A DNA stretch of 64,000 bases from DATLLJ01 sp965229885 (GCA_965229885.1 CBDDJX010000003.1:682001-746000), one strand, 5' to 3'; shown: positions 50,194 to 59,899, counted from the first letter of the stretch. Translations and numbers: made by a program. Notes: generated by a model from the sequence alone, not told the origin.

Positions 50194-51426
50194 ATGACTC
50201 TGACGCAACGCTTGACGATCCGAACCTCTGAGCAACGGTCCCGGCTGGCAGAATTGGCCGGACTGGACGAACTCACCGACGAACAGCGCGCCGAACTCGG
50301 CACGCTCGGCACTGAGCATCAAGACACCGAGGCCCAGCTCCGGGCCGCGGTCGCCTCGGACTTTTCAGCGACCCCGGCCGGAGACCCCGTTGACGCGGAA
50401 GTGCGCGAACGGTTGGAACTCCGGGCCAAGACGGGGATCGGAGACTTTCTCGCGGCGGCGTGCGGCGGGGCGGCGGTCACTGGCGCGGCTGCTGAGTATG
50501 CGGCGGCGTGCGGCGTGCCGGTCGTCGGTCACCTGCCGATGGCTATTTTTGGGCGCACTACTCCACCCGCGCCCACTGTCGAGACGCGGGCGATCACGCC
50601 GGGTCCGGCCGTCAAGGGAGCAGTGCAACCGACCGTCCCGTTCGTCTTCGAGAGAAGCGCTGCGGCGAGCCTCGGGATCATGATGCCGGCCGTTCCGATG
50701 GGGCAGGTACAAATCCCGAAGATCACCACGGCTCCCCCAGCTGACACACTGGCGAAGGATGGCGCGGCACCGTCCACGGCGGCGGCGGTCTCGCTGGTCA
50801 ATCAGGCTCCCGTCAGAATCGCCGGAAGTTTCGAGGTCCGTGTCGAGGACCTGGCCGTCATGCCGACGCTGGAAGCGGCGCTCTCTGAGTCCATGCAAGG
50901 CTCGCTGAGCAACGAGCTGGACGAGTCGACGTTTAACGGCGCGTCGGGCGAATTGAACGGACTGTTCACGCAAGCGTCGAACGTCAGCGCGGCGTCGGCC
51001 GTCGAGAGCTACACCTCTGGAATCACCCGCTTCGCGGCGCTCGTGGACGGGCGACACGCCTACACGTTGTCCGACGTGCGGGCCGTCATCGGCTCCAAGA
51101 CATTCGCGCTCTACGCTGGCGTCTTCGCCAACTCCAACAAGGGCGACGTGTCCCTGTTCGATTACCTCTCACGGATGCTCGGCTCGATCCGAGTGAGTGA
51201 CCGCGTGCCGGGTGTGTCGGCAAACGCTCAGAAGGGGATCGTCGTCCTGTCTGCGTCTGCCGAAATGCCGAAGATTCACGTGTGGGACGCGATGCAAATC
51301 ATCCGTGACCCGTACTCCGGCGCGGGCGCTGGCAAGGTCACGATTACCGCGACGGCGCTGGTCTCGCCGCTCTACGTGCCGCACGGCACGAACCAGATCA
51401 AGGAAGTGCATCCCAAGCTCTCATAA
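50194..51426 (+). CDS. Major capsid protein, HK97 fold
   Basis: 410 residues. An N-terminal helical region (about 1-75, with QRSRLAELAGLDELTDEQRA split in two helices) resembles a delta/scaffold domain removed by a prohead protease. The rest has the HK97-type pattern including SASLGIMMPAVP-like entry, AALSESMQGSLSNELDES and DPYSGAGAGKVTITA near the end. It forms the satellite head. Confidence 0.8.
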   Translation: MTLTQRLTIRTSEQRSRLAELAGLDELTDEQRAELGTLGTEHQDTEAQLRAAVASDFSATPAGDPVDAEVRERLELRAKTGIGDFLAAACGGAAVTGAAAEYAAACGVPVVGHLPMAIFGRTTPPAPTVETRAITPGPAVKGAVQPTVPFVFERSAAASLGIMMPAVPMGQVQIPKITTAPPADTLAKDGAAPSTAAAVSLVNQAPVRIAGSFEVRVEDLAVMPTLEAALSESMQGSLSNELDESTFNGASGELNGLFTQASNVSAASAVESYTSGITRFAALVDGRHAYTLSDVRAVIGSKTFALYAGVFANSNKGDVSLFDYLSRMLGSIRVSDRVPGVSANAQKGIVVLSASAEMPKIHVWDAMQIIRDPYSGAGAGKVTITATALVSPLYVPHGTNQIKEVHPKLS

Positions 51427-51441
51427 AGAAGGGGCGCTCAC

Positions 51442-51852
51442 GTGGCACTGAACGTGATTCAGTCTCCAGGATGCGCGGATCTGATTGCTGACGACCTGCA
51501 AGAGATTATGGACGGCGGCGGGGTGGTCATCGACGCGGGCCGGATTGCAGAATCGCTCGGCTGGAATCCGACGGACCCCAACCGCAATATGGATCTGTTG
51601 CGCGTCGCGGTTGGGATGCGGACCACGGCGATCAAGATCGCGCGCGAGCGGGGGCTGGACGGTGTTGTCCGAACGTCGACCACGAACCCGGCAGCGGTCG
51701 CACGGCTGACGGCGCAAACAGGCGGGACCGTTCGCACGATTGCCTTGACGCGCGCCGAAGCGTGCCGACGCATACGGGCGATCTTCCCGAACAACCGCGA
51801 CCGACAAGCGATGTGCGAGGAAGGTCTAGATCGGTATTACGGCAGTGGGTAA
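51442..51852 (+). CDS. Hypothetical protein, possible head-completion protein
   Basis: 136 residues, mixed alpha/beta, no firm family. Located between capsid and protease genes, where head-tail connector proteins may occur; that is the only support. It overlaps the protease gene by eight bases. Confidence 0.5.
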   Translation: MALNVIQSPGCADLIADDLQEIMDGGGVVIDAGRIAESLGWNPTDPNRNMDLLRVAVGMRTTAIKIARERGLDGVVRTSTTNPAAVARLTAQTGGTVRTIALTRAEACRRIRAIFPNNRDRQAMCEEGLDRYYGSG

Positions 51853-52330
51853 ACGCGAGTATCACGAGACGCCTACGCCGCTGGAATGTCGAGAGGAGAC
51901 AGGCTCACCCGGGCGGCTCGTGGGTGTCATCCTCCCAGCGGGCCGCGTGGCGGGCGATAGAAAAGAGGTCATCGTCGGCTCGGGAATACAGACGCCGAGT
52001 GCTGGCATGGTGCTGTTACCTGAGCATCGCAGCTCGACAACGATTATGACGTTCGACCCGGTACGCGACCCGGACGGCACGTTGCGGATCGACCATCGGC
52101 TCCCGAACTCCGTGGAAGGGCGCGCGGCGGCTGACGCGGTGCGCTCCGGCCGGACCCCGGCGCTCTCAGTGGAGTTTTTCGCGCTCGATGCGGGGTGGGT
52201 GTCCGGGGTGCGCGAGGTGCGGCAGTCGCTCGCGACGACGACGGCGCTCGTACCCGCTGGCGCGTACAACCAGGCGACCGCTGAAGTACGCGCGAAGGGA
52301 AACCATCGGCGGGTGCTGACGTGGCTGTAA
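51845..52330 (+). CDS. Prohead protease
   Basis: 161 residues. The fold opens with GRLVGVILPAGRVAGDRKE and keeps a His in LLPEHRSS and the Ser in ALSVEFFA, the expected pattern of HK97-type (U35) prohead proteases. It would trim the capsid N-terminal domain. It overlaps the portal gene by ten bases. Confidence 0.72.
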   Translation: MGKREYHETPTPLECREETGSPGRLVGVILPAGRVAGDRKEVIVGSGIQTPSAGMVLLPEHRSSTTIMTFDPVRDPDGTLRIDHRLPNSVEGRAAADAVRSGRTPALSVEFFALDAGWVSGVREVRQSLATTTALVPAGAYNQATAEVRAKGNHRRVLTWL

Positions 52331-53370
52331 CGGCGCTCGTACGGCGCGTGCTCGGGTTGCCTGAAACGCGCGGTGCCTACACCGACGCGACGCTCTCGGC
52401 GTTCTTTGGCGCGGCGACCGGGCAGGTACTCGCGGCGGCGACAGCGGGTGTACAGGCGGCGGCGGGAATTGTCGGGCGTGCGCTCGCGTCCGCCACGATT
52501 GACGGCGACGGCGGGGCGGTCGACCCGCACCTACTGGAAGGCATCGGTACGGACCTGGTACGGACGGGCCGGTTTCTTGGACGGCTCACCGTCGGCGCGG
52601 ATGGGCGCGCGCGGATTCTCCGGGCGGGCGCGGGGTCGTCTGTGGTCTACGGCGACGCGGACCCGGAGAGCTGGCGCTATTCGCTTCAGATGGCCGGGCC
52701 CAGCTCGGCGCGAACGGTGTGGGCTGAAGCGTCCGAAGTCGTCAACGTGCGCGTCAACGCGGACTCCCTGAGACCGTGGGACGGGATCGCGCCGCTGAGT
52801 CGGGCGGCGGCGAGCGGCGAGCTGTACGCGCGGCTGTCTGAATCGTTGCGCGATGAGGCGAGCGTCGCGGTCGTGCGGCTCATTCCGCAGCCGCAAGGCA
52901 GCACCGTACTACCAGACAATCTCCGGGCGGCGCTGACCGGCGCGCTCCCCGGCCGCGTGGCGTTTCCAGAAACCACGGCGGCGGGCGGCGGGGCCGGAAG
53001 ATCGTCCGCACCGTTACGAGACTGGGGCGCAACACGACTGGGCTATGAGGCAGAGGCGGCGGCGGGCACGCTCTACGCGCACCTGTTCTCTGAATGTGCG
53101 GAGTGTTGCGGCGTCCCGGCGGCGCTCGTGAATCCTGCCAGCGCGGGACCGGCCGCGCGCGAAGCGTGGCGACGGTTGACGGTCGGCACCTTGGAACCGT
53201 ACGCGCGTCTGATCGAATCCGAACTCTCGCGCGTCCTCGAGACCGGCGTTGTGCTGAAGCTCAGACGGATCGGCGGCGTCGACGCGGCGGGCCGCGCGCG
53301 GGCGCTCCACGTCTTGACCGAGGCCGGGTTTGACAAAGACGAAGCGGCGGATCTCTTGGGGTGGGATTGA
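52321..53370 (+). CDS. Phage portal protein
   Basis: 349 residues. WAEASEVVNVRVN, PWDGIAPLSRAA and FSECAECCGVPAALVNP fit HK97-type portals, which form the dodecamer at the packaging vertex. It is shorter than usual portals (~400). It is the last gene of the element; 53371-53510 has no gene. Confidence 0.75.
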   Translation: MAVTALVRRVLGLPETRGAYTDATLSAFFGAATGQVLAAATAGVQAAAGIVGRALASATIDGDGGAVDPHLLEGIGTDLVRTGRFLGRLTVGADGRARILRAGAGSSVVYGDADPESWRYSLQMAGPSSARTVWAEASEVVNVRVNADSLRPWDGIAPLSRAAASGELYARLSESLRDEASVAVVRLIPQPQGSTVLPDNLRAALTGALPGRVAFPETTAAGGGAGRSSAPLRDWGATRLGYEAEAAAGTLYAHLFSECAECCGVPAALVNPASAGPAAREAWRRLTVGTLEPYARLIESELSRVLETGVVLKLRRIGGVDAAGRARALHVLTEAGFDKDEAADLLGWD

Positions 53371-53510
53371 CGCTCATCCGCCGTCAGTTCGCGCATCTGC
53401 CCGCTGAAGCGGGTGTCCAGTGTGCCGACGCGTGGTAGCGAGCGTGGTATAGCTGGACATGGCTGTCGTGTAACATGCTGAATACATTGTATTTATCGTT
53501 ACAATTATAG

Positions 53511-53527
53511 TCCAGCCTGAGGAGCCA
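53511..53527 (+). repeat. Right attachment repeat
   Basis: Exact copy of the 17-bp tRNA end at 44249-44265, following an AT-rich stretch (ATTTATCGTTACAATTATAG). Confidence 0.9.
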
Positions 53528-53652
53528 ATATTTTCAACACGTTACCAAGATCGAGTGTTCGGCCGCGCTGAAAGTGTGGGGATTTCGTGGGGGGTGGCCC
53601 GCAGAAATCGCCCGGCGAGCCATCCGACTTCCGCGTCGTCCGCCGACAGCGA

Positions 53653-54358
53653 TCAGTGAACGGCGCTGATCGACCGTGATTCGCTCGTCGCGTCGGGGGG
53701 CGTTTGTGGTACGTCCTCGGCAGGACGATCAAGCAATCCCATCGCATGGCGCTGCGCGCCCTGACCAATATGGCCGTAGCGTTGCGCCATGCGAACCGTC
53801 GTCGAGGGGGACCACCCGAGAATCTGGCCCACAATCGGGAGCGACACGCCCTGTTCAAGCAGTCGCGTGCAGCAGGAGTGTCGAAGATCATGCCACCGCA
53901 CGTTCACCGCGGCGGTCCGTTTCGCGGTCGCCCACGCCTTTTTCAGTGAACCAATCGGTCTTAGAGGATTCGTCTGTGAGACATGGGGCGTGAAGGCGTC
54001 TCCCGTGGCGCCCACGCGTTCGGTCGGGAACACGGCATGAACTATCCCCTCTCGGGCCGGAAACAATTCCGCCCAGAAGCGCGCCAGGGCCGTCGCGCGG
54101 TCATTTAGCGGTACGGTCCGCCCTCGGCCAGCGGCCGTTTTGGAGTCGCCCACGCGAATCGTTCGATTTCCGAGATCAATCTGCCACCACTTTAGACCCA
54201 GCAGCTCTGATCGACGGAGTCCCGTGTACAGTCCGAGCACGACGGCCGGATACAGGCAGCGGGACCGGCTGAGTCGACAGGCGTCGAGCAGACGCGCTTC
54301 TTCGTCATTGGTCAACGCATGGCCCACGTCGTCCCGCTCGGGGCGCTTCTTGACGTCG
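53653..54358 (-). pseudogene. Second tyrosine recombinase, N-terminus cut by IS6 copy A
   Basis: The catalytic domain is intact: LYTGLRRSELLGLKW (first Arg), RWHDLRHSCCTRLLEQG (His and Arg) and RMAQRYGHI (Tyr). The N-terminal core-binding domain is missing; coding homology stops at the IS boundary at 54359, so the open frame that starts inside the IS is not native. It points toward the right attachment repeat and probably belongs to another element in the same tRNA. Confidence 0.75.
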
Positions 54359-55161
54359 GGCACTGTCAAGTTGACGAGAAGAGGGCGTGACGGTCCCTCG
54401 ATGCCTGGCATTCGTCACTTCTCAGCAGGCGCACGTCACCGCATTCCACGCGGAACGAGCGCGTTCTCAGCACACGGTGGTGAGCAGCTCGGAGCAAGTG
54501 GCGCCCAACACGAAAGAGATTCTGTACGAGTCCGTGCACCGAGAGAAACCGTTGCGCATGCGCGGCAGACTTGAATCGGCGCATCTGTCGCTCGCGTTGC
54601 CGCGTGGGTTGATGCGAGACCTCCGCTCGATTGTTCTCGTACTGCCGCGTGCTGTGGATCACGGACGGCATCGCGGTGCGGTGCGCCGCCGAATAACTCC
54701 GGAGCTTGTCCGTGATCAGACGGCGAGGCTCCCGGCCGTGCCTTTTCAACAGCTTCCGGAAGAAACGGGCGGCCGCCCGCCGATCGCGTCGCGACTGGAC
54801 CAGAATGTCAATCACGTCACCGTCCTGGTCCACGGCGCGCCACAGATACTGTCGCCGTCCCTGGATCGTCACAAAAAGCTCGTCCAGAAACCAAGTGTCG
54901 CCCATCCGGCCGCGCCGACGCTGCAGCCTCCGAGCGTAGTCGAGCCCGAACGTCTGACACCACTGCCGAATCGTCTCGTACGTCACCGTCACACCCCGCT
55001 GGGCCAGCAGGTCCTCGGCATCGCGGAAGCTGAGGCAGAAGCGATGATAGAGCCAGACGGCGTGACTGATGATGTCCGGCGGGAATCGGTATCCGCGATA
55101 GCTAGGCGGGTGGCTCGTCATGGCGCTACACTGCCACCGACCGCTTCAAGTTGACAATGCC
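54359..55161 (-). mobile_element. IS6-family insertion sequence, copy A
   Basis: 803 bases. Ends are inverted repeats: GGCACTGTCAAGTTGA at the left and, on the other strand, GGCATTGTCAACTTGA at the right. It contains one transposase. No 8-base target duplication is seen, so flanks have probably recombined. Confidence 0.85.
54366..55121 (-). CDS. IS6-family transposase, copy A
   Basis: 251 residues. DDE residues: Asp in TWFLDELFV, Asp in LITDKLRSY and Glu in NNRAEVSHQ. An N-terminal helix-turn-helix (RGVTVTYETIRQWCQ) is present. It differs from copy B only by single residues and by a two-base loss near the end that extends the frame past the usual stop. Confidence 0.9.
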   Translation of the reverse strand: MTSHPPSYRGYRFPPDIISHAVWLYHRFCLSFRDAEDLLAQRGVTVTYETIRQWCQTFGLDYARRLQRRRGRMGDTWFLDELFVTIQGRRQYLWRAVDQDGDVIDILVQSRRDRRAAARFFRKLLKRHGREPRRLITDKLRSYSAAHRTAMPSVIHSTRQYENNRAEVSHQPTRQRERQMRRFKSAAHAQRFLSVHGLVQNLFRVGRHLLRAAHHRVLRTRSFRVECGDVRLLRSDECQASRDRHALFSST

Positions 55162-55378
55162 CTTTGAGTCTAATGGGCCGAAATAGGCCGTCAACGCGCC
55201 GAGTGGTTCCCGTCGAGGCCGGTCCCCTCCTACGGAATCACTGTGAGACGTCAAGACGCCACGGTGTACCGCTGCTGCGCACGTCACACAATCCTGGGGT
55301 GTCGGTGCCTAACCTTCACTCCACGCCTCGTGTCAGGCGCAGCTTGCGTTTGGCCTGAAGCCAGTCGTCGCTCGTACC

Positions 55379-56890
55379 CTACCGTCGGTCCTCCAGCTTG
55401 GTGGCCCACCGTTCGACCGCCCGGCCCGCGACATCGCGCGCGCCGAGGCCGAAGGCCAGCGCGCCCGCGACGGCGATGGCGCCGAGCAGGATTCCGAAGG
55501 CGAGATTGATGATCTCGTTGGCCAGGCCCATCTGTCGCAGCGCCATGGCGCTGGTCAGGGCGATGATCGCCACGCGCGCAGCGGTCGCCAGGAGGGGTGC
55601 CTGCGGGCTGCCGCTGGCCTGCACGGTCGTGGCGGCCAAGTTGGCCAGATAGAGACCGATGCCGAACACGACCAGCCCGAGGATGACCTGGCCGCCAAGG
55701 GTGATGAACCCGGAGAGCGCCTCGGCCAGATTGACGAACCGCAGCACCGATGCCGCCTCGACCGACGCGAAGAGCAGAATGGCGACGAAGATCAGCGTGC
55801 CGACCAGGGCGGACGGCGCGCGGCCGCCCTGGTCGGGTTGGCCTAAGCCCAACTTTGCGAGGATGTTGTCGAATCCGCTGCCAGCCAGGACGCTGCCGAT
55901 GAGCCGAGACACCAGGCGTCCGACGAAGTAGGCCACGCCGAGGAGCATCACCGCCGCAAACAGCAAAGGGACGACGTCGAGAATGGTGCCCAGCATATTG
56001 CTGGCGGGCTCCGTGATCGCCGGGAGCTGCAACGCGTTGAGCGACGAGAGCAGGACCGGAAACAGGATCAGCACATAGACGATCAGCCCCACTAAACCTG
56101 AGAGCCGCATGGCGCCGAGCATCGGACCAACACCGACCTCGTCGCTGAGCCGGTCGACTCCCACGGTGACCAGCAGGTTGGTCACGATCCGCCGGACGAG
56201 TCGCGCCACGAACCAGCCTATAGCCAGGATCAGACCGGCCGCCAGAATGTTGGGTAGGAAGCCGAGCAGACCATCTACCAGCCCCTGCACCGGGGCGAAC
56301 AGGCCCTCAAGCGCCAGGGCGCCGAGAATCGCGGGCAGGAACAGCAAGAAGATCAGCCAGTAGACGCCATCGGCCAGCGCCTTGCTCACCGAAACCGTCT
56401 CGCCCTCTCCGACCTTCGCCTCGTCGCCGAGCCGCTCATCTACTTTGGCCGCAGAGGTGACTCCGACGATCAGCTTCTTGGCGACGGTAGCGACCAGCCA
56501 CGCCGCCAGGAGCAGCATGCCGGCACCGAGAACTCGCGGTGCGAACCCGGTGAGCTGACTCAGCATCACGTTGAGCGGTTCGGTTACATTCGTCAGGTTG
56601 AGGGCCTCGAAGAATGCCACCAAGACAAACAGCATGACGAGCCAGAAGGCGGTCTTCCCTGCGTAGCGTTCCACCTCGAGCTCCTCGCTCGCCCCCATCC
56701 AGGCGGTGATGCGATTGTCGATGGTGGTACGATGCAGCGCGCCGCGCACCACCACCGCCACGACGAGGGCGACGAGCCAGCCGATGAGAAGAATGGCCAG
56801 CGCACCCAGCAGGCTGGGCAGGTAACCGCCGACCAGCTGGGAGACCTGATCGGTGACGTTGCGGAACATGTTCTGTAGTGTCTCGTTCAT
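55379..56890 (-). CDS. Mechanosensitive-channel-like membrane protein with TM_helix repeats
   Basis: 503 residues with many membrane helices in repeated units such as YLPSLLGALAILLIGW, APRVLGAGMLLLAAW, LPNILAAGLILAIGW and VPLLFAAVMLLGVAY, the conserved TM_helix pattern of small-conductance channel relatives. The usual C-terminal MscS beta domain is lacking. It lies between inverted IS6 copies A and B, so it may have been moved with them. The gap 55162-55378 holds no gene. Confidence 0.8.
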   Translation of the reverse strand: MNETLQNMFRNVTDQVSQLVGGYLPSLLGALAILLIGWLVALVVAVVVRGALHRTTIDNRITAWMGASEELEVERYAGKTAFWLVMLFVLVAFFEALNLTNVTEPLNVMLSQLTGFAPRVLGAGMLLLAAWLVATVAKKLIVGVTSAAKVDERLGDEAKVGEGETVSVSKALADGVYWLIFLLFLPAILGALALEGLFAPVQGLVDGLLGFLPNILAAGLILAIGWFVARLVRRIVTNLLVTVGVDRLSDEVGVGPMLGAMRLSGLVGLIVYVLILFPVLLSSLNALQLPAITEPASNMLGTILDVVPLLFAAVMLLGVAYFVGRLVSRLIGSVLAGSGFDNILAKLGLGQPDQGGRAPSALVGTLIFVAILLFASVEAASVLRFVNLAEALSGFITLGGQVILGLVVFGIGLYLANLAATTVQASGSPQAPLLATAARVAIIALTSAMALRQMGLANEIINLAFGILLGAIAVAGALAFGLGARDVAGRAVERWATKLEDRR

Positions 56891-57160
56891 CGTCTCGTCT
56901 CCTTAACAGCCAACACGTCGCGCTGCCTACCGGCGACCACGACGCGGAGTGGTTGCGCGATCGTGTCGTCGCTGATTGGCGGCCCCGCCGCCCTCCTTCT
57001 CACGTTCGGCGATAGTTGCCGCATCCATCAACTTGGGGCCGATCGGCAGGTCTGGTGAGCCGAATGCGGGGCCGCCATCGAGCCCGATCGACGAGGCGTC
57101 AGCGCCCTCCGTTTGTACGCTCTTTCCGACGTACAAGCAAGGAATCGTATCGCGCGTGGT
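56891..57160. other. Non-coding stretch before IS6 copy B
   Basis: No gene or RNA recognised; GC-rich with no clear promoter. Confidence 0.4.
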
Positions 57161-57965
57161 GGCATTGTCAACTTGAAGCGGTCGGTGGCAGTGTAGCGCC
57201 ATGACGAGCCACCCGCCTAGCTATCGCGGATACCGATTCCCGCCGGACATCATCAGTCACGCCGTCTGGCTCTATCATCGCTTCTGCCTCAGCTTCCGCG
57301 ATGCCGAGGACCTGCTGGCCCAGCGGGGTGTGACGGTGACGTACGAGACGATTCGGCAGTGGTGTCAGACGTTCGGGCTCGACTACGCTCGGAGGCTGCA
57401 GCGTCGGCGCGGCCGGATGGGCGACACTTGGTTTCTGGACGAGCTTTTTGTGACGATCCAGGGACGGCGACAGTATCTGTGGCGCGCCGTGGACCAGGAC
57501 GGTGACGTGATTGACATTCTGGTCCAGTCGCGACGCGATCGGCGGGCGGCCGCCCGTTTCTTCCGGAAGCTGTTGAAAAGGCACGGCCGGGAGCCTCGCC
57601 GTCTGATCACGGACAAGCTCCGGAGTTATTCGGCGGCGCACCGCACCGCGATGCCGTCCGTGATCCACAGCACGCGGCAGTACGAGAACAATCGAGCGGA
57701 GGTCTCGCATCAACCCACGCGGCAACGCGAGCGACAGATGCGCCGATTCAAGTCTGCCGCGCATGCGCAACGGTTTCTCTCGGTGCACGGACTCGTACAG
57801 AATCTCTTTCGTGTTGGGCGCCACTTGCTCCGAGCTGCTCACCGCCGTGTGCTGAGAACGCGCTCGTTCCGCGTCTGGGATGAGGTGACGTGTGCCTGCT
57901 GAGAAGTGACGAATGCCAGGCATCGAGGGACCGTCACGCCCTCTTCTCGTCAACTTGACAGTGCC
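57161..57965 (+). mobile_element. IS6-family insertion sequence, copy B
   Basis: 805 bases with inverted ends GGCATTGTCAACTTGA and (complement) GGCACTGTCAAGTTGA. It is inverted relative to copy A. No target duplication is seen. Confidence 0.87.
57201..57902 (+). CDS. IS6-family transposase, copy B
   Basis: 233 residues with the full DDE set and the native-looking C-terminus (SFRVWDEVTCAC). This is the least altered of the three copies and probably active. Confidence 0.9.
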   Translation: MTSHPPSYRGYRFPPDIISHAVWLYHRFCLSFRDAEDLLAQRGVTVTYETIRQWCQTFGLDYARRLQRRRGRMGDTWFLDELFVTIQGRRQYLWRAVDQDGDVIDILVQSRRDRRAAARFFRKLLKRHGREPRRLITDKLRSYSAAHRTAMPSVIHSTRQYENNRAEVSHQPTRQRERQMRRFKSAAHAQRFLSVHGLVQNLFRVGRHLLRAAHRRVLRTRSFRVWDEVTCAC

Positions 57966-58213
57966 CAAGGAACTCCTCACGGCCGGCCCGCGACTGGCCG
58001 CCTACCTGGACAACGACTCGTAACGACACCCGATCATCCGCGGCGTCACGGGGGGGGACCGGTGGTCGCGCTCACAGACCGGTGCCCTCGAGCATGGCGT
58101 GAAAGGCCGCCGATCTCGCAGCCGGATGGGATTTTGGCGAAGGACAGGCTGGCTGATCATCGGCCTACTCTGCCACCCGCAGCCTCAATACAGTGCCCTC
58201 GAGCGTCGACGAT

Positions 58214-59164
58214 TCAGCGACTCGCTTGGCTCCCCGCCGACGTGAGCCCATTGCTGGCAAGGAACTCACGAATCTTCAGGTAGGCCTTGGTGCGCTCGGC
58301 CGGCTTGAAGTTGCCGTGACCACCCGCCGGAATCGACAGCAATTCGTTCTTCACGCCGGCCTTCGTGAGCGCCTCGTGCAGACGCGTGTTCTGCGAGTAC
58401 GGCACGATCGGATCGGCGTCGCCCTGGATGCTCAGGACGGGAGGCAAGCCGGCGCGAACATAGGTCAACGGGGACACGCTCTTGCCCAGCTCCTGGCGAT
58501 TGGCCGCCGCGCCCAGCCACTGGGCCGCGTACGAGCGGGCATTGGGTCCGTCCAGCATCTCGGCCACGTCGGTGATGCCGTACCAGTTGATGATGGCCGC
58601 GACCTTCGGCACCGCGATGTCCATCTTGTCGTACCCACCACCGGCGCACACCCGCGTGAACCCGGCAGACTCGGGGATCATGCCCGCCGCGAGCGCCAGG
58701 TGCCCGCCCGCTGATTCGCCGCTGACGACGATGCGGGACGTGTCGACGCCGTAGTCCTTGGCCTTGCCGACCACGAAACGCAGTGCGCAGAGCGCGTCCT
58801 CGACGGCTGCCGGCGCCGGCGCCACCTTCAGCAATCGGTACTCCACGTTCACGACGTTCCAGCCCATCTCGAGCCAGGGCATGATGGACATGACGGCGTT
58901 TTCCTTCGCACCGGCCACCCAGCCGCCGCCGTGATAGAAGACGAGCGTGGGTTGCGGCGTGGTGGTATCGCGGCGCTTGTAGACGTCGAGCTTCGACTCG
59001 AAGCCACTGGTCGTCATGTAGGTGACGTTCGCCATCACCCGGTACTGGTTCTTCGCGTGCGCGGCCCAGTCGGCGGTCGGTGACAGTTGCGCGAACGTGG
59101 TCGCCGGGATGCCTGAAATCATCAACAAGCCGGCAAGCGATAGAACAACCTTCCTCATCATCAT
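58214..59164 (-). CDS. Secreted alpha/beta hydrolase (esterase/lipase-like)
   Basis: 316 residues with a signal peptide (SLAGLLMISGIPATTFA). The oxyanion motif HGGGW, nucleophile motif GESAGGH, Asp in GDADPIVP and His in AGGHGNF complete the catalytic set. Similar to BD-FAE/acetyl-hydrolase enzymes; the substrate is unknown. The gap 57966-58213 holds no gene. Confidence 0.85.
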   Translation of the reverse strand: MMMRKVVLSLAGLLMISGIPATTFAQLSPTADWAAHAKNQYRVMANVTYMTTSGFESKLDVYKRRDTTTPQPTLVFYHGGGWVAGAKENAVMSIMPWLEMGWNVVNVEYRLLKVAPAPAAVEDALCALRFVVGKAKDYGVDTSRIVVSGESAGGHLALAAGMIPESAGFTRVCAGGGYDKMDIAVPKVAAIINWYGITDVAEMLDGPNARSYAAQWLGAAANRQELGKSVSPLTYVRAGLPPVLSIQGDADPIVPYSQNTRLHEALTKAGVKNELLSIPAGGHGNFKPAERTKAYLKIREFLASNGLTSAGSQASR

Positions 59165-59899
59165 TCCTCCCTCATTCCCTCACGCGGGACCTTGGAGTCT
59201 AGCCGATCCGGGCACGCCACGGTGAAGTATTGGCGTGGAAATCTAGCGCGGTCCGCCGTGGCGGGCCGGCCGACAAACTGGCGCTGGGCTTCAAGGCGGC
59301 ACTCGACCAACTCGGAAAGAAGTGATCCTATGGAGGCTGTCCGCGTCTTGTCCGTGAGCCGCAGCCGACTGGTCCAAAATCAGGCCACACAGGGCGACTC
59401 ATGTGTAGCCGCTGGAGTCCCGATACCCGAGCGTCTTGTGGCTACGCGGATAGGTCGCCAAGAGTCGCGAAGTGTTTATCTATCCTTCGCCGACGACCCC
59501 GACTTGGCGGACTGCTCAATTGCTATGCGCGCGGCGCCTGAAGGGCTCGGCCGAATATTGGGACACTACGGGCCGAGCCCGCCGTGTTCCTTGTGCCAGA
59601 GGGCGCGTGAACCGTGGCCGATGTCGCCGCGTCCGACGAGCGCACGATCGTAGGAGGCCCAATTCGCGACGCGGTACTTGGTCTTGTACCTGGGATGGAC
59701 ACTCGACATCCCTTCAGCGCGGCCGCGGCGCACAGGAGATCAAGCGAATCCCGTCTCTGGACCTCTCAGGCCACAGGATTCATGCACCAACGCCCCGCCC
59801 CGTTGACGCTGCAATGTGCGCGGCGAAGACGGGGCTAACGTGGCTGCCGATTACGAGTGACTCGGCGCCTGAACCGGGCCTCTGGATGACCGGCCGCGG
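59165..59899. other. 735-base stretch without a supported gene
   Basis: Only short conflicting frames. A short C-terminal-like fragment (DKLALGFKAALDQLGKK then TGA) at about 59271-59324 may be a gene remnant. Nothing else recognised. Confidence 0.45.

Larger units (their letters stand above)
44249..53527 (+). mobile_element. Capsid-encoding phage satellite-like element integrated in tRNA-Asn
   Basis: About 9.28 kb between 17-bp direct repeats of the tRNA 3' end. Gene order: integrase, small gene, alpA, replication protein with iterons, two small genes, terminase large subunit, major capsid protein, possible connector, prohead protease, portal. All lie on the plus strand. There is no recognisable tail, lysis, small terminase or holin gene. 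This matches the idea of capsid-forming phage-inducible islands, which make their own heads and borrow tails from a helper phage. A reduced prophage is the alternative. Confidence 0.75.

Noticed and set aside
54359..57965. Composite transposon formed by IS6 copies A and B
   Set aside because: No target duplication at the outer ends and unrelated flanks; called only as neighbouring IS copies.
57168..57980. 270-codon minus-strand frame across IS6 copy B
   Set aside because: Antisense shadow of the transposase; the same shadow appears in copies A and C.
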